In this document: one piece after another, positions 54,832-63,849 of the stretch | Numbering within the stretch: position 1 is the first letter of the stretch | How the letters are laid out: every line of letters begins with the position of its first letter | NCBI RefSeq assembly: GCF_014529625.1 | Contig: NZ_CP076039.1 | Location: forward strand, 2,232,001-2,296,000 | Reading direction: 5' to 3' | Length of the DNA stretch: 64,000 bases | From: Candidatus Pelagisphaera phototrophica | GTDB lineage: Bacteria > Verrucomicrobiota > Verrucomicrobiia > Opitutales > Opitutaceae | The notes under the pieces: generated by a model | Told to the model about the DNA's origin: nothing | What the model saw: only the letters and a program-made list of their open reading frames with translations | The model's database searches: none | Program-made: the position numbers and the translations under genes

Positions 54832-56277
54832 CTAAGGACGCTCCTGCCAGAATGTGCCTTCCGACGAAAGATGGCTTTCGAAATGATCAATTTCACCCAT
54901 CAGAGTCTTGATCATATCCGGTCGCTCACTGGCTCGATCAAACCGCTCGGAAGGATCGTGCTCCAGCTGGAAAAGGAGTGGTTTTTCCCTGTTGGCCTGA
55001 AAACCATAGTCACTCTTCGTCTGCGAGTAGAGTCTCACATGGGCCTTCCAAGGACCTCGCCGCACGCCGTAGACCTCGTTTCTCGAGGCTCCGGTGTAGA
55101 TAAACCGAAAGTCGTCAACCTTCTCAGAGTAAAGGGCCCGGTTAAAATAGTGACGAATATCGCGTCCGTCCAAAGATCGACCAGTTGGGACCGGCACTGC
55201 CGCATACGCAAACACCGTTGGCAGGACGTCAAAGGTGCAAGCGGGCTCCCTTACTACCGTTGCCGGTTCAATGACACCCGGCCACCAGAAGACCCCCGGA
55301 ACACGAACGCCTCCCTCCCAAGTCGATCCCTTGCCGTCCCGAAAGGGCAAAGCCGAGCCAATATTCAATCGGGCCTCCCCATACATTTCGTGCTCGGCCG
55401 TTTCCTGGAATCGAATCCAGGGACCGTTGTCGGACGTGAAAACGATTAGCGTGTTCTCCGCCAATTCGAGTTCGTCGAGCAATGAGCGAAGCCGCCCAAC
55501 ATTGGCGTCGATTTCCTCGATCACATCCCCATACAGCCCGCGTTTCGACTTCCCTATCGCCTCCTTGGATGCGTGTACTGGGAGATGAGGCATGCCGTAG
55601 GCCAAGTAGGCGAAAAAAGGATTTTCCCGATTGTTCCGTATGAAAGATATCGCTTCGTCCGTATACCGGGCAGTCAGCGATCCCTGCAGTTCCTGATTCC
55701 TCGCATAGTTTTTCTCGATGATTTCATATCCAGGAGCCGGTGAGGTTCCTCCCGCTTTGCTCCGGATCAAGTTCGCGCCCGGATCGTAGTCATTGGACAC
55801 GTTCGAACCAATCCAGTAGTCAAATCCATGGGCGAGCGGCAGAGCATTAGAGGTAAACCCATTTGCCTCGTTGGGGTTCCCCAAATGCCACTTGCCGAAC
55901 ATGGCGGTTGAATATCCGGCAGATTTCAACCCCTCCGCCAGTGTGATCTCCTTCGTATGGATATGCTTTTCCGCCTCGGGCCCCAACACCCAATTAAATC
56001 CAGACCGAGCCGGATTGCGACCGGTCAAGAGCGCGTAGCGCGAGGCGGAACAAGCCGGAGAGGCCGTGTAAAATTGAGGGAAATTGAGACCTTCAGAGAC
56101 GAGTTGCGAGATGTTCGGCGTGTGGATACTCGGATTCCCCGTATGAGAAAAGTCCCCGTATCCACAATCGTCCAAAAACAAGATCACTACGTTCGGTCGC
56201 TCTAAAGCCGGACGAGGGCTGGAGAAGAGCGAAACCGCCTCAATAAGAGCGAATGTAATCAGTAGGCAGACACGCAT
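54832..56277 (-). CDS. secreted S1-family sulfatase with CSASR motif
   Basis: Exported sulfatase of 481 residues from the ATG at 56277, giving a signal peptide (MRVCLLITFALIEAVSLFSS); an earlier ATG (56316) adds 13 residues. Metal site LFLDDCGYGDFSHTG, modification motif CSASR near residue 76, KWHLGNPNEANGF, second metal site FTSDNGPWIRFQETAEHEMYG, C-terminal LFQLEHDPSERFD. The motif has Ala in place of the usual Pro; Cys-x-Ala-x-Arg is known in some type I sulfatases, so activity is likely. It is upstream of and on the same strand as the FG-GAP/cytochrome gene, 166 bp away. Confidence 0.9.
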   Translation of the reverse strand: MRVCLLITFALIEAVSLFSSPRPALERPNVVILFLDDCGYGDFSHTGNPSIHTPNISQLVSEGLNFPQFYTASPACSASRYALLTGRNPARSGFNWVLGPEAEKHIHTKEITLAEGLKSAGYSTAMFGKWHLGNPNEANGFTSNALPLAHGFDYWIGSNVSNDYDPGANLIRSKAGGTSPAPGYEIIEKNYARNQELQGSLTARYTDEAISFIRNNRENPFFAYLAYGMPHLPVHASKEAIGKSKRGLYGDVIEEIDANVGRLRSLLDELELAENTLIVFTSDNGPWIRFQETAEHEMYGEARLNIGSALPFRDGKGSTWEGGVRVPGVFWWPGVIEPATVVREPACTFDVLPTVFAYAAVPVPTGRSLDGRDIRHYFNRALYSEKVDDFRFIYTGASRNEVYGVRRGPWKAHVRLYSQTKSDYGFQANREKPLLFQLEHDPSERFDRASERPDMIKTLMGEIDHFESHLSSEGTFWQERP

Positions 56278-57222
56278 AGCAGCTATATAAATTTTGATTT
56301 CCCCTACTACGATCAACTAAATTCAATTTGAGCAGTCCTCTCAGGACCGGCCAATACAAAACTACTTATTCTAAAATCGCTTCACGTCCGCAAACAAGTT
56401 CTGACAATAATTCATTCGCCAGCAGGGGACCGTCCTCGAATCAATGTGATCCATCCGATTCAGCTAAACGTTTGAGGGTGCACAGCATCCTTTACTCCGT
56501 CACGAAATCGATGGCACCTCCAAACTGCGAGGCTAATGGTTTCACCCAGAGCATTTCCTCTGAAAATTCGATACAACTGCACAATATTAGCCTGCTTCTT
56601 AAAGGTTTCTTCGGCTCAATTTACATCTACCGCGATCGGCCCGACTCCCCTCCAGATTAAGCATCCCGAGTTTCTGGGCTCTCACCAGCCAGATGTCTTA
56701 TCTTGGCCTCAGAAAGCAAATCTAGATGCTGGGTAAATTCGGATAAAAAATAATCTCTTCGCCCGTCGATAATGACCGCCATTCATGGTCTTAATATTTT
56801 TCAGTCAATTTATTATCAGGTGTCCTGACTAACCTGACGGCATGCTGAAATGTAACACTATCTTATCTATCACCACAGCTCTTGTTAACGTAGCGTTAAT
56901 CGCTGGCCTTGATTCCTGATCATTGAAATGCAGCAGACTTCAGGCATCGCTCGGTCTGAGATCAGGGAGGACCGCAGTAACGCTATGACTGAGGAATTCA
57001 GCCAGATATAATCGGAAGATTCAGTGCTTTCTGTTCATATGGCTTCAACGGTAGGTGACTTTGAACCAATCACTTGCCTAGAAAAAGGGACCCGCAAAAC
57101 AACGGCCTAGGAGGTCTTCGAGCTCATAATCAGCTATTAACGGCAGGGTGTGTAGCCCAGTTTTCAACTGGAGAGACTACCCAGTCTCGATCCGTTTTAA
57201 AACTTTGAGTAGATTGGGAGTC
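56278..57222. other. long intergenic region, no gene seen
   Basis: Nearly 1 kb between a sulfatase start and the sulfotransferase stop, both on the minus strand. Frames of up to 110 residues exist but show no recognisable sequence or ribosome-binding site. A minus-strand fragment around 56515-56590 (containing LWVKPLASQFGGAIDF) might be a gene remnant, but I cannot assign it. A short palindrome CCAGTT-TTC-AACTGG lies near 57157. Confidence 0.45.
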
Positions 57223-58869
57223 TTAGCGATCGGGATAGAGAGCCGGCAATCGTTCACCGCGATAAATTGCCCAACCTAATCCGGTATCTTGCAGACGCAT
57301 ATCCCAAACAACTTCAGAGGGAGTCTCATGAGTAACTTCTAACAAACGAGCCCAGCGTTGTGTATCTGGTGCACGTCCAGCGTTATTACCTTCTGGGTCT
57401 GACTCCTGCCCGCCAATGGTGATTAGGATATTATCAGTCTTCGGTTGCCAGTCTACGTCGCCCAAATAACGAGCATAAAAATGTTCATCCTTGGGACCAT
57501 AGCTCCAGACTTGCGAGACTTCCATAGTCTCTTCGTTAACAGAGTATTCAACGGCTCGAGAATAGCTGTCTACGAGCGCCATCTTCTCATTAAAGGGCGA
57601 ACTCCGTGCGACACCGTTATCAAAAAGCAGATAGGTTCCGTTTTCGGTATGAGAAATAGCGTGATGTTTGTACGACCACTCGAGATCACCGACAGGCGTT
57701 AGCAGCTTATCACTCCAAGGCTCTTTCCAGTTGTCATGATTTCCGAGGATCCAGACGAGCTCGCCAGTATCCATACTAACCTTTATAACCGCGTCCTGAT
57801 AGGGCACAGACACGAGAAACGAGTTGTCGTCTTCTTCATAAATGATCGCATTTCCATGAGTCCAGTCACGGGCAGGACCACCGAGTTTTTCCTCGTAGTG
57901 TGCCCTCCAAAAGCCAGTGCCAAGCGAGCTGTAGCCGATACGGTAAGGATCGAGAATATCATGCAGTTTCCACTCTCTAAGCACATCACCAACGAGGTTC
58001 ATTTCGATAATGACATCACCCAAGACATTGGCGGTCGCTCTCGCCGCATCTGCATCCGTTTCGCTCGTATACCAGTTTTCCATGACCCGGTTCTCATTAC
58101 TGAGTAGCAGGATGTTTCCATTCGGAAGGCTGGTGAAGTCGTGATGGAATGACCCGGTTTCCACAGGGATGCTGCCTTCGGCTATATTCGTGGCGGTTCC
58201 AGTGAAATGCCAGCGCCGTAAAATATTACCCAGAACGTCGATCTCAACCATGCCACCAGTCCCCGGCCATATTTCGTAAATAAAGTTGCCGTCTGGCATT
58301 TGACGAACGTCATGGATTTTATGGTCTTCGGGCAAATAGTACCAAATAACTTCACCTAGATTATTAACGATAACGGCGGGTGCAAAGACGGCAGGTTCTG
58401 CGTCTCCTTCAGCATTCCAACGCCCATTGACATTAAACAAGGTCACTCCGGGCTCCATCTCATCAGGCTTATTCACAACCACTTTGGGTATTGGAAAAAT
58501 ATCCGGGAGCGGAGGTGTTTCAAAGGTTATCGCAGCAGAGGTGGCAGAGCTTCCTCCCGCGTTCGTTACTTTGGCGGTTATTATATGACTTCGTGCGGTG
58601 CGCAGCCCAATCACAGGAACCTCAAATGTAGTAGAGCGATCCGAGCTCGGCTCAATCGTCCATTGCCGGTCACCATCGTCTATGTTTATGGTCAAAGTCA
58701 CCGGTTGGTTAGCCGACAAACTGAGCACGGCTGCGAGTGGCACAGTAGGATTAGGATTTTGCACCAGGCTAATATCAACGATGGAAGGCCCTGGCTGGCT
58801 GCAGGCCGTAAGCAAAAGTGGCAGTAAAGCCAAGAAAATCATTTTATGCGTTGATTTGAGATGTGTCAT
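57223..58869 (-). CDS. aryl-sulfate sulfotransferase (AssT-like) lipoprotein
   Basis: Periplasmic lipoprotein of 548 residues resembling PAPS-independent arylsulfate sulfotransferase, which moves sulfate from one phenol to another through a sulfo-histidine. Lipobox LLTAC at the N-terminus, an Ig-like N-terminal domain (to about 120), then a six-bladed propeller. Active-site His candidates: FHHDFTSLPNGN (equivalent of His252 of the E. coli enzyme), DWTHGNAI (His356) and YKHHAISHTENG (His436, the sulfated one). The conserved Arg374 position, usually in Ser-x-Arg-x-x, appears as SVPYQDAVIK with Pro. So either the sulfate-binding Arg is supplied differently or the enzyme does something else. It has no operon partner. 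Confidence 0.82.
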   Translation of the reverse strand: MTHLKSTHKMIFLALLPLLLTACSQPGPSIVDISLVQNPNPTVPLAAVLSLSANQPVTLTINIDDGDRQWTIEPSSDRSTTFEVPVIGLRTARSHIITAKVTNAGGSSATSAAITFETPPLPDIFPIPKVVVNKPDEMEPGVTLFNVNGRWNAEGDAEPAVFAPAVIVNNLGEVIWYYLPEDHKIHDVRQMPDGNFIYEIWPGTGGMVEIDVLGNILRRWHFTGTATNIAEGSIPVETGSFHHDFTSLPNGNILLLSNENRVMENWYTSETDADAARATANVLGDVIIEMNLVGDVLREWKLHDILDPYRIGYSSLGTGFWRAHYEEKLGGPARDWTHGNAIIYEEDDNSFLVSVPYQDAVIKVSMDTGELVWILGNHDNWKEPWSDKLLTPVGDLEWSYKHHAISHTENGTYLLFDNGVARSSPFNEKMALVDSYSRAVEYSVNEETMEVSQVWSYGPKDEHFYARYLGDVDWQPKTDNILITIGGQESDPEGNNAGRAPDTQRWARLLEVTHETPSEVVWDMRLQDTGLGWAIYRGERLPALYPDR

Positions 58870-59586
58870 TTTTTAAAAATTTGATGGAGGCTGGTTATAG
58901 CCGAAGCAACTAGTACACCCCAAAAAATATAGGGATAATGGCAAAGTCGAGAGCATAAACGTTTGACGACTCGCTCGCTGTCGTCCTCCCCTGTCGTTAC
59001 CTAAACGCCACTTACGATCCAGAAATTTCAAAAACATACCCTGGTTCACTAAGGGGAATACCCACGACCGTCTACGAGGCGTTCCGCCATTGCGTTCCCC
59101 AAAATACACTTTTTAAAAAAGGGAGGCTAAATTCTCGGGCTTTGACAGGAATGTATGGCCTACGTCACGGTCAGAACAGGCTGCTTGAGGAGATTGCCAA
59201 AAAAAGGAGTTAAAAACCTCCCAGAGGAGATAGATTGAGAGGAAAAGATAGTTTATGGGGACGATGCGGAGACGAGAAAAACTTTGATACGTGTATTCTT
59301 CGGCTGGATCGTAATGATAGCGTGGAAAGGACCATAATTGGTTATATTTTTGGCAAGCACTAAAAACTGTTTGCAACAGTCCATATCGATTAATCAGAAC
59401 CGGAGGCTTTTTGTTAATCTAAAGAACACCAAAGCCCAAGATTTCTGGGGATTTTTTTTGTAGCCCACATTGTAGTACGGGAATTTAAAAATACTTTTTC
59501 CCGGACAAATTACCTGTCTTTCAGGAGCTCAGATTTTTACCCATCAAACGATTGCAGCGATTCCGTTCTTAGCCCAATTGTGAATT
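58870..59586. other. intergenic region between divergent genes
   Basis: About 0.7 kb between the sulfotransferase start and the next sulfatase start. AT-rich patches at both ends, including TTTTTTAAAAA-type stretches near 58868 and 59110. No open frame with recognisable sequence. Promoters for both genes should lie here. Confidence 0.5.
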
Positions 59587-61170
59587 ATGATTATCGTCCT
59601 CTTTCAAATACTCCCCGCCTATTTTGCGGAGCACAAAACTAAACCATGTATTTGGCTGTTTCTAGTTATGTGTGTGCCTACTTTGCTCTCTACCGAATCC
59701 AATGCAGCTAACCGCCCCAATGTCGTTTTTATTCTCGCAGACGATTTGGGATACGGGGACCTAAGTTGTTATGGTGCTACCAAAGTAAACACACACCATA
59801 TTGATAGCCTGGCAGAAGATGGGCTTCGTTTTACGGATGCCCATTCAGCCGCTTCGGTCTGTACACCCACCCGCTATAATATTCTTACAGGGCGTCACTG
59901 CTGGCGAACCTGGGCCAAGTCGGCTACTGTATGGGCTAATGATCCTTTGTTAATAGAAACCGATCGTTACACTTTGGCCGATTTGTTTAAGGATCAGGGC
60001 TACACGACCGCTATCCTGGGAAAATGGCACTTGGGATTTGGGACGCCGGATATGCAAGGCTGGGATGGTTACCTTGGGCCTGACTACAACCAAGAATTGA
60101 AGCCCGGCCCTCTGGAGCTCGGATTCGATTATTACTGGGGGTTCCCGCATGTCGGTCAGCGACCTCACTTCATTATTGAAAACCACAGGGTCCTGAACCT
60201 CAGTCCGGGGGACCCCATTACGATAATCCCAGATACTCGCCTCCCTTTTTACACTAACTATTTAAAACGTCCGCGCACAGTATCCAAAAATCCTCGACTC
60301 GATTCCAAAGGCGGCATCTCAGCACTGTATAAGCACGAAGACCTATCAAATAGCCTAACCGATCGGACTGTCCAATATTTAGAAGAGGTCGAGGCTGACA
60401 ACCCCTTTTTTCTTTATGTATGCCATCGTAATATTCACGGACCGCTGATTCCAGACCCAAAATTCAATAACACTAGCGAAATTGGAAAACGTGGAGACTT
60501 TATCAACGAGTTTGATGCTTCGGTGGGGCGAATCTTAGAGGCACTGGATGACAAAGGCCTTAGAGATAATACCTTGGTTTTGTTCAGTAGCGACAATGGA
60601 GGCGTGATTCGTTATGAACCAATCGATTACGCCCAAGACCAAGGACACTTTATAAATGGTCCCCTGCGCGGCCAGAAGGGGACCGCTTACGAAGGTGGCA
60701 ACCGCGTCCCCTTCCTAGCACGCTGGCCGGGCAAGATCGAAGCAGGCACTGAAAGTAGCACGGTCATCGCCCTCCAGGATCTGATCGCAACCTTTGCAGA
60801 CCTGTTTGAAGAAAAGTTACCCATCGATTCTGCGGAAGACAGCTTCAGCTTTCTCCCGGCTCTGCTAGATTTGGAACCTCGACAAGCCCAACGCAAGATC
60901 TTGCTGAATGACAGCTCCAGTGGCATCATCGCCATCAGAAAAGGTCCATGGAAATTAATCCCATCCTACCATGGAGGTCGAGCGAGAGGACCATACGATG
61001 GGTCCCAACCCATCGGCCAGCTTTTCCATATTAAAAATGACGTAAGAGAATCATCCAACCTATATGCAGAACGTCCAGAAATTGTTGCCGAACTTACTCG
61101 CCTGCTCAATCGCGTAAAAAACGGAAATCGTACGGCCCCCGTAGAGCGCTCTCTGGCTAGTTGGCAATAA
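59587..61170 (+). CDS. secreted S1-family arylsulfatase
   Basis: Exported sulfatase of 527 residues. A hydrophobic N-terminal segment (CIWLFLVMCVPTLLSTES) precedes the first metal site FILADDLGYGDLSCYGA. Formylglycine motif CTPTR with Cys at about residue 92, then KWHLGFGTPDMQGW, second metal site FSSDNGGVIRYEPI and LFHIKNDVRESSNLY. The pattern is that of arylsulfatase A-like enzymes with a His-rich insert (GRHCWRTWAKSATVW). It stands alone on the plus strand and converges on the ebo-type genes. Confidence 0.92.
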   Translation: MIIVLFQILPAYFAEHKTKPCIWLFLVMCVPTLLSTESNAANRPNVVFILADDLGYGDLSCYGATKVNTHHIDSLAEDGLRFTDAHSAASVCTPTRYNILTGRHCWRTWAKSATVWANDPLLIETDRYTLADLFKDQGYTTAILGKWHLGFGTPDMQGWDGYLGPDYNQELKPGPLELGFDYYWGFPHVGQRPHFIIENHRVLNLSPGDPITIIPDTRLPFYTNYLKRPRTVSKNPRLDSKGGISALYKHEDLSNSLTDRTVQYLEEVEADNPFFLYVCHRNIHGPLIPDPKFNNTSEIGKRGDFINEFDASVGRILEALDDKGLRDNTLVLFSSDNGGVIRYEPIDYAQDQGHFINGPLRGQKGTAYEGGNRVPFLARWPGKIEAGTESSTVIALQDLIATFADLFEEKLPIDSAEDSFSFLPALLDLEPRQAQRKILLNDSSSGIIAIRKGPWKLIPSYHGGRARGPYDGSQPIGQLFHIKNDVRESSNLYAERPEIVAELTRLLNRVKNGNRTAPVERSLASWQ

Positions 61171-61302
61171 TGCCAACCCCCAAAAGGAATGAGCAAAAGC
61201 TAGACTAACGAGACCGCTTACTCATCAGGGTTCGGTCCTCCTAAATTCTAGGAAGGACAACCGAGCCGGTCGTCTCTGCCAAGAAGCCCGAGCCAGAATC
61301 CC

Positions 61303-62670
61303 TTATTGCCCTGCCACCGCGTCCCGGATGGCGCCGTAAATATCCGTGGACTCCTTCACACTTTCAGCTCCCACTGGTGACACAAATACTGGCCATTCGC
61401 TCATATCCTCGGGAATGCGCCCGTGAGACCCTTTGACGAGCCAGGCATCCAGAGGAATTACATTCAGCAACCCTCGAATACCAAGTTTCTTTTTAAAGAG
61501 AAATGCGGCAATCTTTAGTTTCGGCATTTTTAACTTGGGATCGATAAAAAGCTCGACTGGGTCGTACCCAATTTTCCGATGAATATCGACGCAGCGAGCA
61601 AAGTCAGGAGCAACCGCGTCGTCTAACCAATAATAGTAAGTGAACCAACTCCTCGAATCCGAAACCGCTACGAAATCCCCGGCTCGCTCGTGGTCGTTTC
61701 CCGCTTCCCGTTTCCCGTCTTCATCGAGTACCGAATCAACTCCTTCAATGGATTCCAAAACCGCCCTTACTTCATCTTGGATAGCCTTGTCATTAACGTA
61801 CACGTGGGCTACTTGATGATCCGCAACCGCAAAAGCCTGGCTGGCCCCGCAATCGAGTTGCTCGAGTCCCAGTTCGTCTTTAATTGTAATCCAGCCTTTT
61901 TCCCTAAATACCCGATTCAGGTGGATCGGACGGTCCACGTCGCTAATCCCATATTCTGAAAGCAAAACTACTTGAATAGAGCGTTCCTCGAAGAAGGTTA
62001 TCAGGTCTCCGGCTACTTCATCGATGAGCTTTAAGTCGTCCCTAATAGCGGGATTCGAGGGACCCAGACGCTGCAAATTGTAGTCGAGATGGGGAAGATA
62101 GACTAGGTTGAGCGTGGGCTCATGTTTTCGCTCTACCCACTTGGCCGACTCCGCAATCCAGCGCGAACTCTCAATTCCCGCTCGTGGGCCCCAAAACGTG
62201 TGAAAAGGAAATGCTCCAAGGTCCTGCTTTATTTCGGTTCGCATACCCATCGGATGCGTGTAAACATCGAAAAACTTGCGACCATCGGCCGGGTACATGG
62301 GCCGAGGTGTTATCGAGTAGTCAACGGTCGAATACATATTGTACCACCAAAACATTTTCGCGCAGGTGAAATTCGGATCGATTCCCTTGAGCTCATCCCA
62401 AATTTTCAATCCTTTCACGATAGGATTCGACTGTTTCCAGAAGTTGACCTCGCTGTACTCCCGATTGTACCAGCCATTGGCGACCGCTCCATGTGATGCG
62501 GGTGTTTTGCCGGTGACGAAATTCGATTGCGCGGTACAGGTGACTGCTGGAAAGGCTGGCTTAACTTTCGATATCGAGCACCTATCCACGTAGGCTTTGG
62601 TGTTTGGCGTACGGTCGTCAATCAGAGAGGCCGTCAGACCGACAATATTTAGGACCGCGGTTCGACGCAT
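61303..62670 (-). CDS. eboF: EboF-like alkaline phosphatase superfamily protein
   Basis: Cytoplasmic phosphodiesterase/nucleotide pyrophosphatase-like enzyme of 455 residues. The opening LNIVGLTASLIDDRTPNT and KPAFPAVTCTAQSNFVTGKTP contain the Thr nucleophile position and metal Asp. WWYNMYSTVDYSITPRPMYPADG, LVYLPHLDYNLQRLGP (metal His/Asp) and QVVLLSEYGISDVDRPIHLNR follow. These are the signature blocks of EboF in the ebo cluster, known from cyanobacteria (scytonemin export in Nostoc), Bacteroidota, eustigmatophyte plastids and the edb cluster of Pseudomonas fluorescens. It starts four bases after EboD, so the two are coupled. The eboE gene usually found between them is absent. Confidence 0.82.
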   Translation of the reverse strand: MRRTAVLNIVGLTASLIDDRTPNTKAYVDRCSISKVKPAFPAVTCTAQSNFVTGKTPASHGAVANGWYNREYSEVNFWKQSNPIVKGLKIWDELKGIDPNFTCAKMFWWYNMYSTVDYSITPRPMYPADGRKFFDVYTHPMGMRTEIKQDLGAFPFHTFWGPRAGIESSRWIAESAKWVERKHEPTLNLVYLPHLDYNLQRLGPSNPAIRDDLKLIDEVAGDLITFFEERSIQVVLLSEYGISDVDRPIHLNRVFREKGWITIKDELGLEQLDCGASQAFAVADHQVAHVYVNDKAIQDEVRAVLESIEGVDSVLDEDGKREAGNDHERAGDFVAVSDSRSWFTYYYWLDDAVAPDFARCVDIHRKIGYDPVELFIDPKLKMPKLKIAAFLFKKKLGIRGLLNVIPLDAWLVKGSHGRIPEDMSEWPVFVSPVGAESVKESTDIYGAIRDAVAGQ

Positions 62671-62674
62671 ATCA

Positions 62675-63838
62675 CTAACCTAGTTTCTTAAGCTGTTCCA
62701 GTGAGCGGAGAACAACATCCGTATCCATTTCATGCACCTCAAACCGGGAACCCACGCGCTTTAAAAGTGTGATCGTGAGCAAGCCACCCAAATGCTCGCG
62801 AAACTCCTCCAGCCCCTCAAGCACATAAGGGAAACGACTACCATTTTTCCGCTCCAAGTGCTCCGAGTAGATCTCAAAGTTTAGATTTGTTAAGAGGGCT
62901 AGAATGCGTTCGGCGCTGCTGGCACTCAAGTAGCCCATCTCTTCGGAATACAGCGTGTCAATTGCGATCCCGATTGCCACTGCCTCGCCGTGACTCAACG
63001 CGAAACCGGAAAGCTGTTCGAGCTTGTGCGCTGCCCAGTGGCCGAAGTCCAGAGGCCTTACCGAACCCATCTCGAATGGGTCCCCCGAAGTAGCAATATG
63101 GGCCACATGGTGCTCGGCGCACCTTTGGATCAACTCTTCCATCGCGCTCCGATCAAAGGCATTCAGCGCGTCCGTATTTTCCTCGATCCAGTCGAAAAAC
63201 GCAGCGTCACGAATAAGGGCCACCTTGATCGCCTCAATGTAGCCATTGCGAAGGTGCACATCGGGGAGCGTATCCAAAAACGAGAAATCGTTCACCACCG
63301 CAAACGGTGGCGCAAACGCCCCCACGAAATTCTTTTTCCGGTTAAAATTGATACCGTTCTTAACCCCGACTCCCGCATCGGCCTGGCCTAAGGTCGTTGT
63401 CGGAAACCGAAAATGGCGGATTCCCCGATGGGCCGTCGCCGCCGCAAATCCGACAGTATCCAGCAAGGCCCCTCCCCCGATCGCGACGATGTAGCTGTGG
63501 CGACAGATCTTGCTCCGTTCGATATCCGCGTAGATTCGATCGAGGCACTTGTCATCGTTCTTCAGAGATTCTCCTCCAGGGAGAACGTTTACCCCCATCA
63601 GCCTTAGCTCCTCGCTGTAGTGGTCGAAATAGCTCGCGATCTCGTCGGCCAGTCCCGGATTTGATTGGCTCACCGCTTCGTCGACATAAAACAGGGCCTT
63701 GCGACGGTTTCCGCTTTCTTTCGAACAGGCGAGATCACGAAAAAGCGGATTCTCCACATCGAACGCTCTTTGGGTGAAGTACACCCGGAGATTGTAGGGG
63801 ATGTGAATGGGATACTCTATGTGAGGAAATTCGGGCAT
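62675..63838 (-). CDS. eboD: EboD-like 3-dehydroquinate synthase homologue
   Basis: Dehydroquinate synthase-fold enzyme of 387 residues from the ATG at 63838. An earlier frame start (63970) overlaps the eboC end and is unlikely. The NAD site is YIVAIGGGALLDTVGFAAATAHRG, then FPTTTLGQADAGVGVKNGIN and KNFVGAFAPPFAVVND. Metal ligands of the family are kept: Glu in NGYIEAIKVALI, His in DFGHWAAHKLEQL, His in LSHGEAVAIGI. The N-terminal block IPYNLRVYFTQRAFDVEN is specific to the EboD subgroup rather than AroB. It lies between the EboC-like end and EboF-like gene, all on the minus strand. Product of the reaction unknown. Confidence 0.88.
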   Translation of the reverse strand: MPEFPHIEYPIHIPYNLRVYFTQRAFDVENPLFRDLACSKESGNRRKALFYVDEAVSQSNPGLADEIASYFDHYSEELRLMGVNVLPGGESLKNDDKCLDRIYADIERSKICRHSYIVAIGGGALLDTVGFAAATAHRGIRHFRFPTTTLGQADAGVGVKNGINFNRKKNFVGAFAPPFAVVNDFSFLDTLPDVHLRNGYIEAIKVALIRDAAFFDWIEENTDALNAFDRSAMEELIQRCAEHHVAHIATSGDPFEMGSVRPLDFGHWAAHKLEQLSGFALSHGEAVAIGIAIDTLYSEEMGYLSASSAERILALLTNLNFEIYSEHLERKNGSRFPYVLEGLEEFREHLGGLLTITLLKRVGSRFEVHEMDTDVVLRSLEQLKKLG

Positions 63839-63849
63839 TTTAACAAAAG

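Noticed and set aside
56328-56660. 110-residue plus-strand frame in the long gap
   Set aside because: Composition is Ser/Pro-rich with no family resemblance and no ribosome-binding site.
59440-59460. Possible terminator: CCCAAGATTTCTGGGG followed by eight T
   Set aside because: The stem would need a two-base loop or a bulge, and no plus-strand gene ends upstream of it.
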